Source of the DNA: Pseudomonadota bacterium
GTDB lineage: Bacteria; Pseudomonadota; Gammaproteobacteria; Xanthomonadales; Xanthomonadaceae
Assembly: GCA_023388355.1 (NCBI GenBank)
Contig: JAEWGI010000058.1
Location: forward strand, 1-48,801
Reading direction: 5' to 3'
DNA: 48,801 nucleotides
The position numbers were made by a program, and so were the translations under genes. This document shows, piece after piece, positions 38,236-46,535 of this stretch (within the stretch, counting starts at the first letter, position 1; each line of letters begins with the position of its first letter). The notes under the pieces were generated by a model that saw only the letters and a list, made by a program, of their open reading frames with translations, was not told where the DNA came from and did no database searches.

Positions 38236-38523
38236 ATGATCGACCTCAACCACATCGACGACCTCGCCCGCCGCCTCAGCGGCCTGGTGCCGCCGGGCCT
38301 GCGCGAGAGCCGCGAGGAGATGGCGGAGAACTTCAAGGCGGTGCTGCAGTCGGGGCTGGCCAAGCTGGACCTGGTGACCCGCGAGGAGTTCGAGGTGCAG
38401 CGCGCGGTGCTGCTGCGCACCCGCGAGAAGCTCGAACAGCTGCAGGCGACGGTGGCCGAACTGGAGGCGCGCCAGCCGGCCGACCACGGCACCGGCGCCG
38501 CGCCCGGTCCCGCCACCCACTGA
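38236..38523 (+). CDS. ubiK: Ubiquinone biosynthesis accessory factor UbiK
   Basis: The protein has 95 residues and the BMFP/YqiC domain: IDLNHIDDLARRLSGLVPPG, then REEMAENFKAVLQSGLAKLD and a C-terminal coiled coil (EVQRAVLLRTREKLEQLQAT). UbiK partners UbiJ in the soluble lipid-binding complex for late ubiquinone steps. The last residues are a Pro/Gly/Ala tail. The ATG at 38236 has no strong ribosome site. The comM gene follows 10 bases after its stop, the common ubiK-comM order in gammaproteobacteria. Confidence 0.9.
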   Translation: MIDLNHIDDLARRLSGLVPPGLRESREEMAENFKAVLQSGLAKLDLVTREEFEVQRAVLLRTREKLEQLQATVAELEARQPADHGTGAAPGPATH

Positions 38524-38533
38524 TCCGGCCGCC

Positions 38534-40045
38534 ATGGGACTTGCGCTCGTGCATGGACGCGCGCGCGCCGGGGTGCGTGCGCCGGCGGTGACCGTCGAGG
38601 TGCACCTGGGCGGCGGACTGCCGTCGATGTCCATCGTCGGCCTGCCCGAGGCCGCGGTGCGCGAGGCCAAGGACCGGGTGCGCGCCGCGATCCAGTGCGC
38701 GCAGTTCGAATTCCCCGCGCGCCGGATCACCGTCAACCTCGCCCCGGCCGACCTGCCCAAGTGCGGCGGCCGCTTCGACCTGCCGATCGCGCTGGGGATC
38801 CTGGCCGCCAGCGGCCAGATTCCGCGCGAGCCGCTGGCCGGCTACGAATTCATCGGCGAACTGGGCCTGACCGGCGAGCTGCGCCCGGTCGACGGCGTGC
38901 TGCCCGCCGCCCTGGCCGTGGCCGCGGCCGGCCGGCGGCTGGTGGTGGCCGAGGCCAACGGCCCGGAAGCCGCGCTCGCCGCCGGGCTGGACGCCAGCAC
39001 CGCGCGCACCCTGCTTGAAGTCTGCGCCCTGCTGGGCGGGCGCAAGGCGCTGCCGGAGGCGGTGGCGCCGCCGCAGCGGACCATCGATCGGCCCGACATG
39101 CGCGACGTGCGCGGCCAGGCGCTGGCCCGGCGCGCGCTGGAGATCGCCGCGGCCGGCGGCCACCACCTGCTCCTGGTCGGCCCGCCGGGCTGCGGCAAGA
39201 CCCTGCTGGCCTCGCGCCTGCCCGGCCTGCTGCCCGAGGCCGACGAGGCCGAGGCGCTGGACACCGCGGCCATCGCCTCGGTCAGCGGCCGCGGCCTGGA
39301 CCCGGCCAGCTGGCGCGAGCGCCCGTTCCGCGCCCCGCACCACACCGCCAGCGCGGTCGCCCTGGTCGGCGGCGGCAGCGAGCCGCGGCCGGGCGAGATT
39401 TCGCTGGCGCACAACGGCGTGCTGTTCCTCGACGAGCTGCCCGAATGGGACCGGCGCGCGCTGGAGGTGCTGCGCGAGCCGCTCGAATCGGGCGTGGTCA
39501 CCATTTCCCGCGCGGCGCGGCAAAGCGAGTTCCCGGCCCGCTTCCAGCTGGTCGCGGCGATGAACCCCTGCCCCTGCGGCTGGGCCGGAGACGCCTCCGG
39601 CCGCTGCCGCTGCCCGGCCCCGGCGATCGACCGCTACCGCGGCCGCATCTCCGGGCCGCTGCTCGACCGCATCGACCTGCACGTCGAGGTCCCGCGCCTG
39701 CCCCCCGCCGAACTGCGTCCGGACGCGCCCGAGGGCGAATCCAGCGCCGCCATCCGCGCACGCGTCGAGGTGGCGCGTGCCCGCCAGCTGCAGCGCGCCG
39801 GAAGCCTCAACGCACGCCTGTCCCAGGCCGGCACCATGACCTGGTGCCGGCTCGCGCCGCGCGACCAGGCGCTGCTCGAGCGCGCGGTCGAATCGCTGCA
39901 GCTCACCGCGCGCTCGATGCACCGGATCCTGCGCGTGGCCCGCACCATCGCCGACCTCGACGCCAGCGCCGCCATCGCCACCGTCCACCTCACCGAGGCG
40001 CTGGGCTACCGCCCGGCCGAGCGCGGCGCCGCCCGGGCCGCCTGA
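38534..40045 (+). CDS. comM: YifB/ComM Mg-chelatase-like AAA+ ATPase
   Basis: The protein has 503 residues. The N-terminal ChlI-like domain (EVHLGGGLPSMSIVGLPEAA ... FPARRITVNLAPADLPK) precedes the AAA+ core. Walker A is GPPGCGKTLLASRLPG, Walker B LFLDELPEW. A zinc-binding-like cluster follows (CPCGWAGDASGRCRCP), as does the conserved RISGPLLDRIDLHVEV. The C-terminal domain has MHRILRVARTIADLD. ComM is a hexameric helicase aiding branch migration of transformed DNA in Vibrio and Acinetobacter. Its presence suggests, but does not show, natural competence. Confidence 0.94.
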   Translation: MGLALVHGRARAGVRAPAVTVEVHLGGGLPSMSIVGLPEAAVREAKDRVRAAIQCAQFEFPARRITVNLAPADLPKCGGRFDLPIALGILAASGQIPREPLAGYEFIGELGLTGELRPVDGVLPAALAVAAAGRRLVVAEANGPEAALAAGLDASTARTLLEVCALLGGRKALPEAVAPPQRTIDRPDMRDVRGQALARRALEIAAAGGHHLLLVGPPGCGKTLLASRLPGLLPEADEAEALDTAAIASVSGRGLDPASWRERPFRAPHHTASAVALVGGGSEPRPGEISLAHNGVLFLDELPEWDRRALEVLREPLESGVVTISRAARQSEFPARFQLVAAMNPCPCGWAGDASGRCRCPAPAIDRYRGRISGPLLDRIDLHVEVPRLPPAELRPDAPEGESSAAIRARVEVARARQLQRAGSLNARLSQAGTMTWCRLAPRDQALLERAVESLQLTARSMHRILRVARTIADLDASAAIATVHLTEALGYRPAERGAARAA

Positions 40046-40129
40046 GCCGCGCGGCACGACCCATGGCCTATCGCGGCCGGGAGGGCATTGGCCGTATCTT
40101 CAGCGCACCGTCGCCTCCCGGAGCCCGCC

Positions 40130-42187
40130 ATGCCCAGGTCCATCCTCGCCCTTGCCGTCGCCGCCTTCGTCCTGGGCGCGCCCTCCGCCGTGCCAGCCGC
40201 ACCGGCCTCCATCGACGAGGTCGAGCTGATCCCGCGCGAGGCGCTGTTCGGCAACCCCGAACGCGCCAACGTGCAGCTCAGCCCGGACGGGCGCTACCTG
40301 AGCTGGATCGCGCCGCTGGACGGCACGCTCAACGTCTGGATCGCCCCGGCCGACGACCCGTCGGCGGCGCGCGCGGTGACCCGGGACGACGCGCGCGGCA
40401 TCCGCCGCTACTTCTGGTCCTATCGGCCCGACACCCTGCTGTACCTGCGCGACAGCGGCGGCGACGAGGACTTCCACCTCCATGCCGTCGACCTCGCCTC
40501 CGGCGAGAGCCGCGACCTCACCCCGTTCGACAAGACCACCGCGCAGGTGGTGGGCGTCAGCGACCGCCACCCGGACACCATCCTGGTCGGCATGAACGAC
40601 CGCGACCCGAAGTGGCACGATGTCTACCGCGTCGACCTTGGCAGCGGCGAGCGCAGCCTGGTGGAGAAGAACGACAGCGAGATCTCCGGCTACATCGCCG
40701 ACGCCGACTACACCCTGCGCTTCGCCTCGCGCGCCCGTCCCGACGGCGGCGAGGACCTGCTGCGGCGCGCGGGCGCGGGCTGGGAGAAGTACGACGAGAT
40801 TCCGTTCGAAGACGGCATGACCACCGGCTTCGCGGGCCTCACCAAGGACGGCTCCACCCTGTACATGCGCGACTCGCGCGGCCGCAACACCAACGCCCTG
40901 TTCGCGGTCGACACCGCGAGCGGCGCGAAGACCCTGGTGCACGAGGATCCGCGCGTGGACATCGGCGGCGGGCTCGCGGACCCCGCCACCGGCAAGGTGC
41001 AGGCGGTGGCGGTGAACTACCTGCGCGAGGAATGGAAGGTGCTCGACGATGCGATCCGCGCCGACGTCGAGCGGCTGGAGGCGATCGGTCCGGGCGAGGC
41101 CTCGATCAATACCCGCACCCTCGACGACCGCACCTGGATCGTGGCCTATTCCGCGGCCGAGTCGCCGGTCGAGTACTACCGCTACGACCGCGACGGCCAT
41201 GGCTATGGCGAACTCACCCGCCTGTTCTCCGGCCGCCCGGCGCTGGAGGGCAAGCCGCTGGTGCCGATGTGGCCGCAGGAGCTGCAGTCCCGCGACGGCA
41301 AGACGCTGGTCAGCTACCTCACCCTGCCTGCGCATGCGGATGCAAACAGCGACGGCAAGGCAGACAGGCCGGTGCCGATGGTGCTGCTGGTGCACGGCGG
41401 CCCCTGGGCGCGCGATGCCTACGGCTACAGCAGCTACGACCAGTGGCTGGCCAACCGCGGCTACGCGGTGCTGAGCGTGAACTTCCGCGGCTCCACCGGC
41501 TTCGGCAAGGACTTCACCAACGCCGGCGACGGCGAATGGGCCGGCAAGATGCACGACGACCTGATCGACGCCGTGCAGTGGGCGGTCGAATCCGGCGTCA
41601 CCACTGCCGACAAGGTCGCCATCATGGGCGGCAGCTATGGCGGCTACGCCACCCTGGTCGGCCTGACCTTCACCCCCGACACCTTCGCCTGCGGCGTCGA
41701 CATCGTTGGCCCGGCCAACCTCAACACCCTGCTTTCCACCGTGCCCCCGTACTGGGCCAGCTTCTACAGCCAGCTGGTGCGGCGCATGGGCGACCCGGAG
41801 ACCGACGAAGGCCGCGCCTGGCTCACCGAACGCTCGCCGCTCACCCGCGTCGACGCGATCAAAAAGCCCCTGCTGATCGGCCAGGGCGCCAACGACCCGC
41901 GCGTGAAGCAGGACGAGAGCGACCAGATCGTCAACGCCATGACCGCCAAGGACATCCCGGTCACCTACGTCCTGTTCCCCGACGAAGGCCACGGCTTCGC
42001 CAGGCCGGAGAACAACAAGGCCTTCAATGCGGTGGCCGAAGGCTTCCTCTCGCAATGCCTCGGCGGCCGCGCCCAGCCCATCGGCGACGAGTTCAAGGGC
42101 TCGAGCATCACCGTGCCCACCGGCGCCGACGGCGTGCCGGGGCTGGCCGAGGCGCTGGAGTCGCATACGCAGGAAGTGCGGGAGTAG
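40130..42187 (+). CDS. Secreted S9-family prolyl oligopeptidase-like peptidase
   Basis: The protein has 685 residues. A signal peptide (about 1-23, AVAAFVLGAPSAVPAA) leads a beta-propeller of about 350 residues (SPDGRYLSWI, DFHLHAVDLASGE and similar blades). The alpha/beta-hydrolase domain has Ser502 in GGSYGGYA, Asp589 in QGANDPRV and His621 in DEGHGF. This is the acylaminoacyl/dipeptidyl-peptidase type of family S9 common in Xanthomonadaceae. The ATG at 40130 follows CCCGGAGCCCGCC; an in-frame upstream ATG at 40088 would bury the signal peptide. It is the last ordinary chromosomal gene before the accessory region. Confidence 0.93.
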   Translation: MPRSILALAVAAFVLGAPSAVPAAPASIDEVELIPREALFGNPERANVQLSPDGRYLSWIAPLDGTLNVWIAPADDPSAARAVTRDDARGIRRYFWSYRPDTLLYLRDSGGDEDFHLHAVDLASGESRDLTPFDKTTAQVVGVSDRHPDTILVGMNDRDPKWHDVYRVDLGSGERSLVEKNDSEISGYIADADYTLRFASRARPDGGEDLLRRAGAGWEKYDEIPFEDGMTTGFAGLTKDGSTLYMRDSRGRNTNALFAVDTASGAKTLVHEDPRVDIGGGLADPATGKVQAVAVNYLREEWKVLDDAIRADVERLEAIGPGEASINTRTLDDRTWIVAYSAAESPVEYYRYDRDGHGYGELTRLFSGRPALEGKPLVPMWPQELQSRDGKTLVSYLTLPAHADANSDGKADRPVPMVLLVHGGPWARDAYGYSSYDQWLANRGYAVLSVNFRGSTGFGKDFTNAGDGEWAGKMHDDLIDAVQWAVESGVTTADKVAIMGGSYGGYATLVGLTFTPDTFACGVDIVGPANLNTLLSTVPPYWASFYSQLVRRMGDPETDEGRAWLTERSPLTRVDAIKKPLLIGQGANDPRVKQDESDQIVNAMTAKDIPVTYVLFPDEGHGFARPENNKAFNAVAEGFLSQCLGGRAQPIGDEFKGSSITVPTGADGVPGLAEALESHTQEVRE

Positions 42188-42284
42188 GGCGTAGCAGCGC
42201 CTTTCGCAACGGTTCGCGGCGTGGCCACCGGGTCTTCCCCGGAACATGGCCGCAGCCACGGGAGATGACGGACAAGCACACGCG

Positions 42285-42324
42285 AGCAGCCCTCCCTCTC
42301 CCGCTTGCGGGGGAGGGAGGGGGG
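42285..42324 (+). repeat. Palindromic C/G-tract module
   Basis: CCCTCTCCCGC-TT-GCGGGGGAGGG is an imperfect member of the intergenic palindrome family. It lies in the 698-base gap (42188-42885) after the S9 gene; apart from this and two hairpins I see no gene there. Confidence 0.6.
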
Positions 42325-42792
42325 CAAGTCGAAGGCGGAGTGCTGCCGGACCAAGACTCGAACCGAACAACGCTCGGCTGCCGGAACCCCGAAACAACGT
42401 CGAAGCGACGTTGGGGAAGCCTGACTGGCTCACGCGTCCGCTCTTGATCGCACACTTGATTGGTGGCACCCGGAAGACCGGGTGACGGGCTCGCACCAGG
42501 CGCGTCGCCGGTTCACGCGTCCCCCGTCTGCCGCCGCCTTTCCCCGCCAGCAGCGCGCGCGTGCGCGGATCCGGAGCGCCAAGCGCGTCGAGCGCCACAT
42601 GGAACACGCTGCCTGAAGTTCCGCGTCCTGGGAAGCTCTGGTCGGGGGCAGACGGGGCAGCGCAAATATCACTTGCGCCCTGCAAATGTATGGCGCAAGA
42701 TCGGGCCGCTCGTGCGAGCGCCCTCTCGGGGCATGGGGAATGCACGTAACAGATAGGGACATCTGGGGGAGACATGTCTTGTCTTGCGCTTC

Positions 42793-42807
42793 CGGGCCGA
42801 CGGCCCG
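42793..42807. other. Short perfect hairpin
   Basis: CGGGCCG-A-CGGCCCG forms a perfect 7-bp inverted repeat in non-coding DNA left of the ISL3 element. It has no T-tract and its role is unknown. Confidence 0.35.
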
Positions 42808-42844
42808 GTGAACACGCTGGTTGCGGGCAGCAATTGCACAGCGC

Positions 42845-42861
42845 TGCACTTTTGAAGTGCA
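42845..42861. other. Short AT-containing hairpin next to the IS end
   Basis: TGCACTT-TTG-AAGTGCA is a perfect 7-bp inverted repeat ending 24 bases before the ISL3 left end. It could be a terminator remnant or a protein site. Confidence 0.35.
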
Positions 42862-42885
42862 ATGATCTTTCGATGGCCCCAAGCC

Positions 42886-44219
42886 GGATCAGTCGCGATC
42901 CCTGTGGAATTGCTCTTGCCTGAGCTGTGTGTGCCCGGCAGTCTTGCCGGATGGAACAACTCTTCACACAAGCTTTGGGTCTGAGCCCGCCGTGGGCGGT
43001 CACCTCGGTCGACTTCCGGCAGCCTGAGGGTGCCATCCACTTCGCCGTTGAGTGTCAGGCCCAGCGGTTGGCGTGTCCTGGCTGCGGAGCCGCGGAGCAG
43101 CCGATCCATGATCGGATCGAGCGCCGCTGGCAGCACCTGCACTTCTTCCAGTTCAAGGCCTTCATCCACGCCCGGCTGCCGCGGGTGGCCTGCACGGCGT
43201 GCGGCAAGACCGGTCAGGTCCAGCCGCCGTGGGCGCGGCCCGGGTCGGGCTTCTCGCTGGTGATGGAGGCGTTCGTGGTCGCACTGTGCCAGGCGATGCC
43301 GGTGGCGCACGTGGCGCGTCTGGTGGGCGTGTCGGATGACCGCATCTGGCGGCTGCTGCGCCATCACGTCGACCAGGCGCGTGCGCAGGAGGACTACAGC
43401 ACGGTCAAGCGGGTGGGCGTGGACGAGACCAGCAGCCGGCGCGGCCAGCGCTATGTCACGTTGTTCCATGACGCGGATGCGGCGCGGCTGCTGTTCGCCA
43501 CGCCGGGCCGCAACGCGGCGACCTTCGAGGCCTTTGCGGCCGACCTGAAGGCGCATGGCGGCGATGCCAAAGCGATCACCGACGTGAGCATGGACATGTC
43601 CAGGGCGTTCCAGGCCGGTGCGGCCAAACACTGCCCGCAAGCGCGCCCGACCTTCGATCCGTTCCATGTGGTGGCGCTGGCCAGCCGGGCGCTGGACCAG
43701 GTGCGGCGGGCGGAGGTCAAGAGCGAGCCCGACCTGAAGGGCAGTCGCTGGGCGCTGCTCAAGGACTCCGGACGCTGGAACTACAAGCAGATCTGCACCA
43801 TGCACTGGCTGCAGCGCAGCGGGCTGAAGACGGCCCGTGCGTGGCGCTTGAAGCAAGCGTTGCGAAGCCTGTACGCGGTGCCGCGCACGCCAGAGCACGC
43901 CAGCGACGAGTTGGACCGCTGGATCAGTTGGGCGCGTCGCTGTCGGCTGTCGGCGTTCAAGCGCCTCGGCGCCACCTTGCGCGAACACAGGGACGGGATC
44001 ATCGAGCACTTCCGCAGCGGACTGAGCAACGACCACGTCGAGGCGATGAACGCGCAGATCCAGGCCGCCAAGGCGCGGGCGAAGGGCTACGCCACCCACG
44101 AGAACCTGATCGCGATCGCCTACCTGCTGTGCGCCAAGCTCAAGCATCTGCCACGCAATCCATGGCTGGCTCCGACGACGGCATGATCAGGGCAATTCCA
44201 CACGGATCGCGAGAGAGCC
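42886..44219 (+). mobile_element. ISL3-family insertion sequence
   Basis: The ends form a 28-bp imperfect inverted repeat. The left begins GGATCAGTCGCGATCC (42886) and the right, read inward, GGCTCTCTCGCGATCC (44219). Both continue TGTGGAATTGC after one base, with four mismatches in total. The 1334-bp element holds a single intact transposase. The 8-bp target duplication expected for this family is not seen (CCCAAGCC on the left, ACTATGGG on the right). Confidence 0.85.
42951..44186 (+). CDS. tnpA: ISL3-family transposase
   Basis: The protein has 411 residues. An N-terminal zinc-finger-like part (CPGCGAAEQPIHDR ... CTACGKTG) precedes a helix-turn-helix region (AHVARLVGVSDDRIWRLLRH). The DDE catalytic domain has Asp in VGVDETSSRRGQRYV, Asp in VSMDMSRAF and the late Glu in SNDHVEAMNAQIQ. 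These are the arrangement and length of ISL3 transposases. The ATG at 42951 gives MEQLFTQALGL, the usual family start. It has no frameshift or stop, so the element may be functional. Confidence 0.92.
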   Translation: MEQLFTQALGLSPPWAVTSVDFRQPEGAIHFAVECQAQRLACPGCGAAEQPIHDRIERRWQHLHFFQFKAFIHARLPRVACTACGKTGQVQPPWARPGSGFSLVMEAFVVALCQAMPVAHVARLVGVSDDRIWRLLRHHVDQARAQEDYSTVKRVGVDETSSRRGQRYVTLFHDADAARLLFATPGRNAATFEAFAADLKAHGGDAKAITDVSMDMSRAFQAGAAKHCPQARPTFDPFHVVALASRALDQVRRAEVKSEPDLKGSRWALLKDSGRWNYKQICTMHWLQRSGLKTARAWRLKQALRSLYAVPRTPEHASDELDRWISWARRCRLSAFKRLGATLREHRDGIIEHFRSGLSNDHVEAMNAQIQAAKARAKGYATHENLIAIAYLLCAKLKHLPRNPWLAPTTA

Positions 44220-44635
44220 ACTATGGGCTCTACTACCAAGCAGCTTGCGCGGGAGGCGATGGTTACGCATGCCGTGCAAGAGAGGTGGCTCTCAATCAAG
44301 GACTTCTGTCAGGCATAACGAACACTCGACTGGCAAATTCAATCATGAACAATACCAAGGCTAAGAATTGCGAGGAAGCTGAAGCCGAGATGCATAAAAA
44401 GATGGAGCAAATTCGAGTTGCATTGGCAAGAGCGCATGCCAATGCATTGAATTCAGCGGGGGCATCGCCTCAGAATCCGGTAATGCTTGATCGTTGGAAC
44501 GACATAGGTCGTTTCCATAACAGTGTCTTTTCTCAATACGGAGCCGGTTCGGTGTTTGGTGGGAGAACCTATGACACATTGTTTGGAAGGGGCGGCTTCG
44601 GTTATGACTGGTGCCCTTCACCAAGTTGTCGTTAA
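44220..44635 (+). pseudogene. 5'-truncated C-terminal fragment, probable polymorphic (Rhs-like) toxin tip
   Basis: One phase is open from the IS end to a TAA and reads HYGLYYQAACAGGDGYACRA then REVALNQGLLSG, later NCEEAEAEMHKKMEQIRVAL and, at the end, GGFGYDWCPSPSCR. There is no start codon with a ribosome site near the beginning; the first internal ATG is at 44345. GC content and codon use fall sharply below the chromosome average. The Cys-bearing N-terminal part resembles junction segments that follow Rhs-type core domains, so this looks like a toxin C-terminus whose body was removed at the IS. I do not recognise a specific toxin domain. Confidence 0.5.
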
Positions 44636-44678
44636 GCAGTTTTTCGGTGTGGCATCGGGTAGGTAGAGAACGTTCGCC

Positions 44679-44987
44679 ATGACACTTCAATTGGCTTTTC
44701 TTATTCTCGTGCCATTTCTTTTTGCGATTGATGTGCGCGCTATAGTGATTGGGCGTCGAGGTGTGACGGGGATGCACAAGATCACTCGCCGCATTGGAAT
44801 TGCAGCCTTAGCGGCGTTGGTGATTTTTTGCGTGGCTCTCGTTGACGTATTTTCCCAGGTTTGGGTGATGAGGCCGGGAAGCATCTCAGGTGCTGTGTAC
44901 GTGAGCTCAGGTATTGGCTTTATTGTTCTTTCCTTGGCGGCTCTGGTGATGAGCCAGAAGCTACGTGCCACGCCAAAAATGCAATAA
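44679..44987 (+). CDS. Small three-helix membrane protein, possible immunity protein
   Basis: The protein has 102 residues with three hydrophobic helices: about 3-25 (LQLAFLILVPFLFAIDVRA), 39-62 (IGIAALAALVIFCVALVDVF) and 70-93 (AVYVSSGIGFIVLSLAALVM), plus a basic loop between the first two. It starts 43 bases after the toxin-like fragment on the same strand and shares its low GC content. A small membrane protein directly downstream of a polymorphic toxin tip is the usual place of an immunity protein; that role is inference only. An AGGTAG about 12 bases upstream of the ATG is a weak ribosome site. Confidence 0.6.
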   Translation: MTLQLAFLILVPFLFAIDVRAIVIGRRGVTGMHKITRRIGIAALAALVIFCVALVDVFSQVWVMRPGSISGAVYVSSGIGFIVLSLAALVMSQKLRATPKMQ

Positions 44988-45078
44988 ATCAATGACAAAA
45001 GGTGTCAGGGACAATAAGGGCGCCTCGAATAACGCCATTTCTCGCTGACTCCGTTTCTGACTTCGGCTTCCCAATAAC

Positions 45079-45204
45079 GGGGTCACCATTTCGCCGCCGG
45101 GGTCAATAGGCCCGCACAAGCCCCTCCCGGGTCCGGGCCGGAAGTTCGATGCCTGACTGATCCATCGTCTCCGGTAGTGTTCCGATGCGAGGCGGGTCCA
45201 CCGC
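45079..45204. repeat. 126-bp direct repeat, copy A
   Basis: It is base-for-base identical to 48676-48801, which is cut by the window end. It begins GGGGTCACCATTTCGCCGCC and contains a second GGGGTCA 20 bases later. On the minus strand 45204-45103 reads as 33 codons (AVDPPRIGTLPETMDQSGIE ... EGLVRAY) ending in TGA, which looks like the C-terminus of an unidentified protein, possibly of a mobile element. The gap 44988-45366 holds this repeat, a GGTGTCAGGGACA motif and no intact gene. Confidence 0.85.
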
Positions 45205-45365
45205 CTCCGTCACCCTTCTGGATCTAGCAGCTGTTGCCGCCCACGCCATTGGCGCCCAACACTCACTCGGTTGTCCGTCGCATCGTCCACAGGCTTAAGC
45301 GCCTCAGATTCACGGTCTCGAAGACCACCCTGTGCTGGCTCGAGCGACGGGCGATGGAAAAAAGG

Positions 45366-45432
45366 TGCACGGCCAGTCCTCTTCAGATTGTGTGGTTGTG
45401 CCAGACCCCTGTACCAGGATGCTGGCCGTGCA
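45366..45432 (-). other. Stem-loop with T-tract just after the IS110 transposase stop
   Basis: Read on the minus strand, TGCACGGCCAG (45432-45422) pairs perfectly with CTGGCCGTGCA (45376-45366) around a 45-base loop. A run of six T follows after CC. It starts one base after the transposase stop. It could be the element's terminator. It could also be part of the non-coding end that in IS110/IS1111 elements carries a guide (bridge/seek) RNA. Confidence 0.45.
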
Positions 45433-45433
45433 G

Positions 45434-46450
45434 TCAGGCAAAGGCGCGGTGCACCTCGAACCGGCCACCGTCGCGCATGAGATGGAATCCGGCGCGCGCA
45501 AGTTTGTGCGCGACAGCCTTGAGCGCAACCACCCGCGGCTTGCGTGCAGCGTTGCGCTGATACCAGGTCTTTACGGGTGGGGAGAACCGGATCGCGAAGT
45601 TGGCCGCTTCGATCCACGCCCACGCCAGGTAGCGGTTTCCGCATTTGCGATTGCCGGTGCCCTTGCGCTTGCCGTTGGAGACCTTGTCGGCCGGCACCAA
45701 CCGGCAGTAGGAGGTGTATTGACCGACGTGATCGAAGCGCTCGACTTGGCCACTCTCGAGCGCGACCGTCAGACCAAGGATGATCCCGACGCCCGGAATC
45801 GTACGTAGGGCCGCCAGGTCCTTCCGCTGGCGGGTGTCCTTGACAAGCCAGCCCTCGATCGCATGGATCCGTTGTTGCAGCGATAGCCAGCATTGCAGCA
45901 GGCTGGCAACGGCAAACAGCTCGTCGGGGTCGGTGAAGGTGTCGGCCAGCTGCTGACGGCTGAGGCGCCGGAATGCATTGGCTGATAGCCGTTTACCGGT
46001 TGCGCGCGCCCAGTAGCCTTGTACCGACTGCAGCAAGCGGACCGATTGCTGGACCAGCAGCATCCGGCGTCGGAGCAGGTCGCGCAGGCCGCGTTGGGCT
46101 CTTGGGTAGATGTAGGCGGTCGGCAGCAGGCCCAGCCGCATCAGGTTGGCCAGATGCCGGGCATCGGAGTGATCGTCGGCCTGCTTGAGGCCGGCGTACT
46201 GCGGCACAGCCAGCGTGTTGACCATCTGGGCGGGGTAACCGGCCTGGGCCAGCCCATCGAGCAGCCAGTAGGCGTTGTACGTCGACTCGACCGCGACGCC
46301 GTGCAGTTGCGCCCGGAACGGCGCGAGGGCCGCGTCGATCAGCTCCAGATCGTTGGGGATACGCTGTCGTAGCTGGACGGCCCCAGCCTCATCCAGAACC
46401 GCCAGGACCGTGTTGTTGGAATGCAAGTCGCAAGCCGCATACAGTGGCAT
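45434..46450 (-). CDS. IS110-family transposase (DEDD type)
   Basis: The protein has 338 residues. The N-terminal RuvC-like DEDD domain starts YAACDLHSNNTVLAVLD (Asp8), with Glu in GVAVESTYNAYWLLDG and Asp residues in QADDHSDARHLANLMR. The C-terminal Transposase_20 domain has LRTIPGVGIILGLTVAL and a serine-containing KVSNGKRKGTGNRKCGNRYL block, the expected nucleophile region. The ATG at 46450 follows GAGGAGACGACC. The in-frame sequence further upstream is non-coding repeat DNA. No stop or frameshift is seen, so it may be active. Confidence 0.93.
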   Translation of the reverse strand: MPLYAACDLHSNNTVLAVLDEAGAVQLRQRIPNDLELIDAALAPFRAQLHGVAVESTYNAYWLLDGLAQAGYPAQMVNTLAVPQYAGLKQADDHSDARHLANLMRLGLLPTAYIYPRAQRGLRDLLRRRMLLVQQSVRLLQSVQGYWARATGKRLSANAFRRLSRQQLADTFTDPDELFAVASLLQCWLSLQQRIHAIEGWLVKDTRQRKDLAALRTIPGVGIILGLTVALESGQVERFDHVGQYTSYCRLVPADKVSNGKRKGTGNRKCGNRYLAWAWIEAANFAIRFSPPVKTWYQRNAARKPRVVALKAVAHKLARAGFHLMRDGGRFEVHRAFA

Positions 46451-46507
46451 GGTCGTCTCCTCGTCGCATGGCGTCCGTTCGGTGTGTGGAAACGCGAACG
46501 TACCGCC

Positions 46508-46527
46508 ATCGCCGGGGAGGCGGCGAT
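46508..46527 (-). other. Hairpin upstream of the IS110 transposase
   Basis: ATCGCCG-GGGAGG-CGGCGAT is a perfect 7-bp stem with a six-base loop, 58-77 bases upstream of the transposase ATG. It lies inside the inferred element, near its end, where IS110-group guide RNAs are encoded. Its function is unproven. Confidence 0.35.
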
Positions 46528-46535
46528 ATGAGTCT

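Noticed and set aside
42342..42372. tRNA-like GGTTCGAGTC on the minus strand
   Set aside because: The T-loop-like string is present, but flanking bases do not pair as a T-stem, and no anticodon or acceptor stem can be drawn in either direction.
45210..45893. Open reading frame overlapping the IS110 3' end on the minus strand
   Set aside because: It runs mostly within the transposase gene in another phase and has no family-like sequence.
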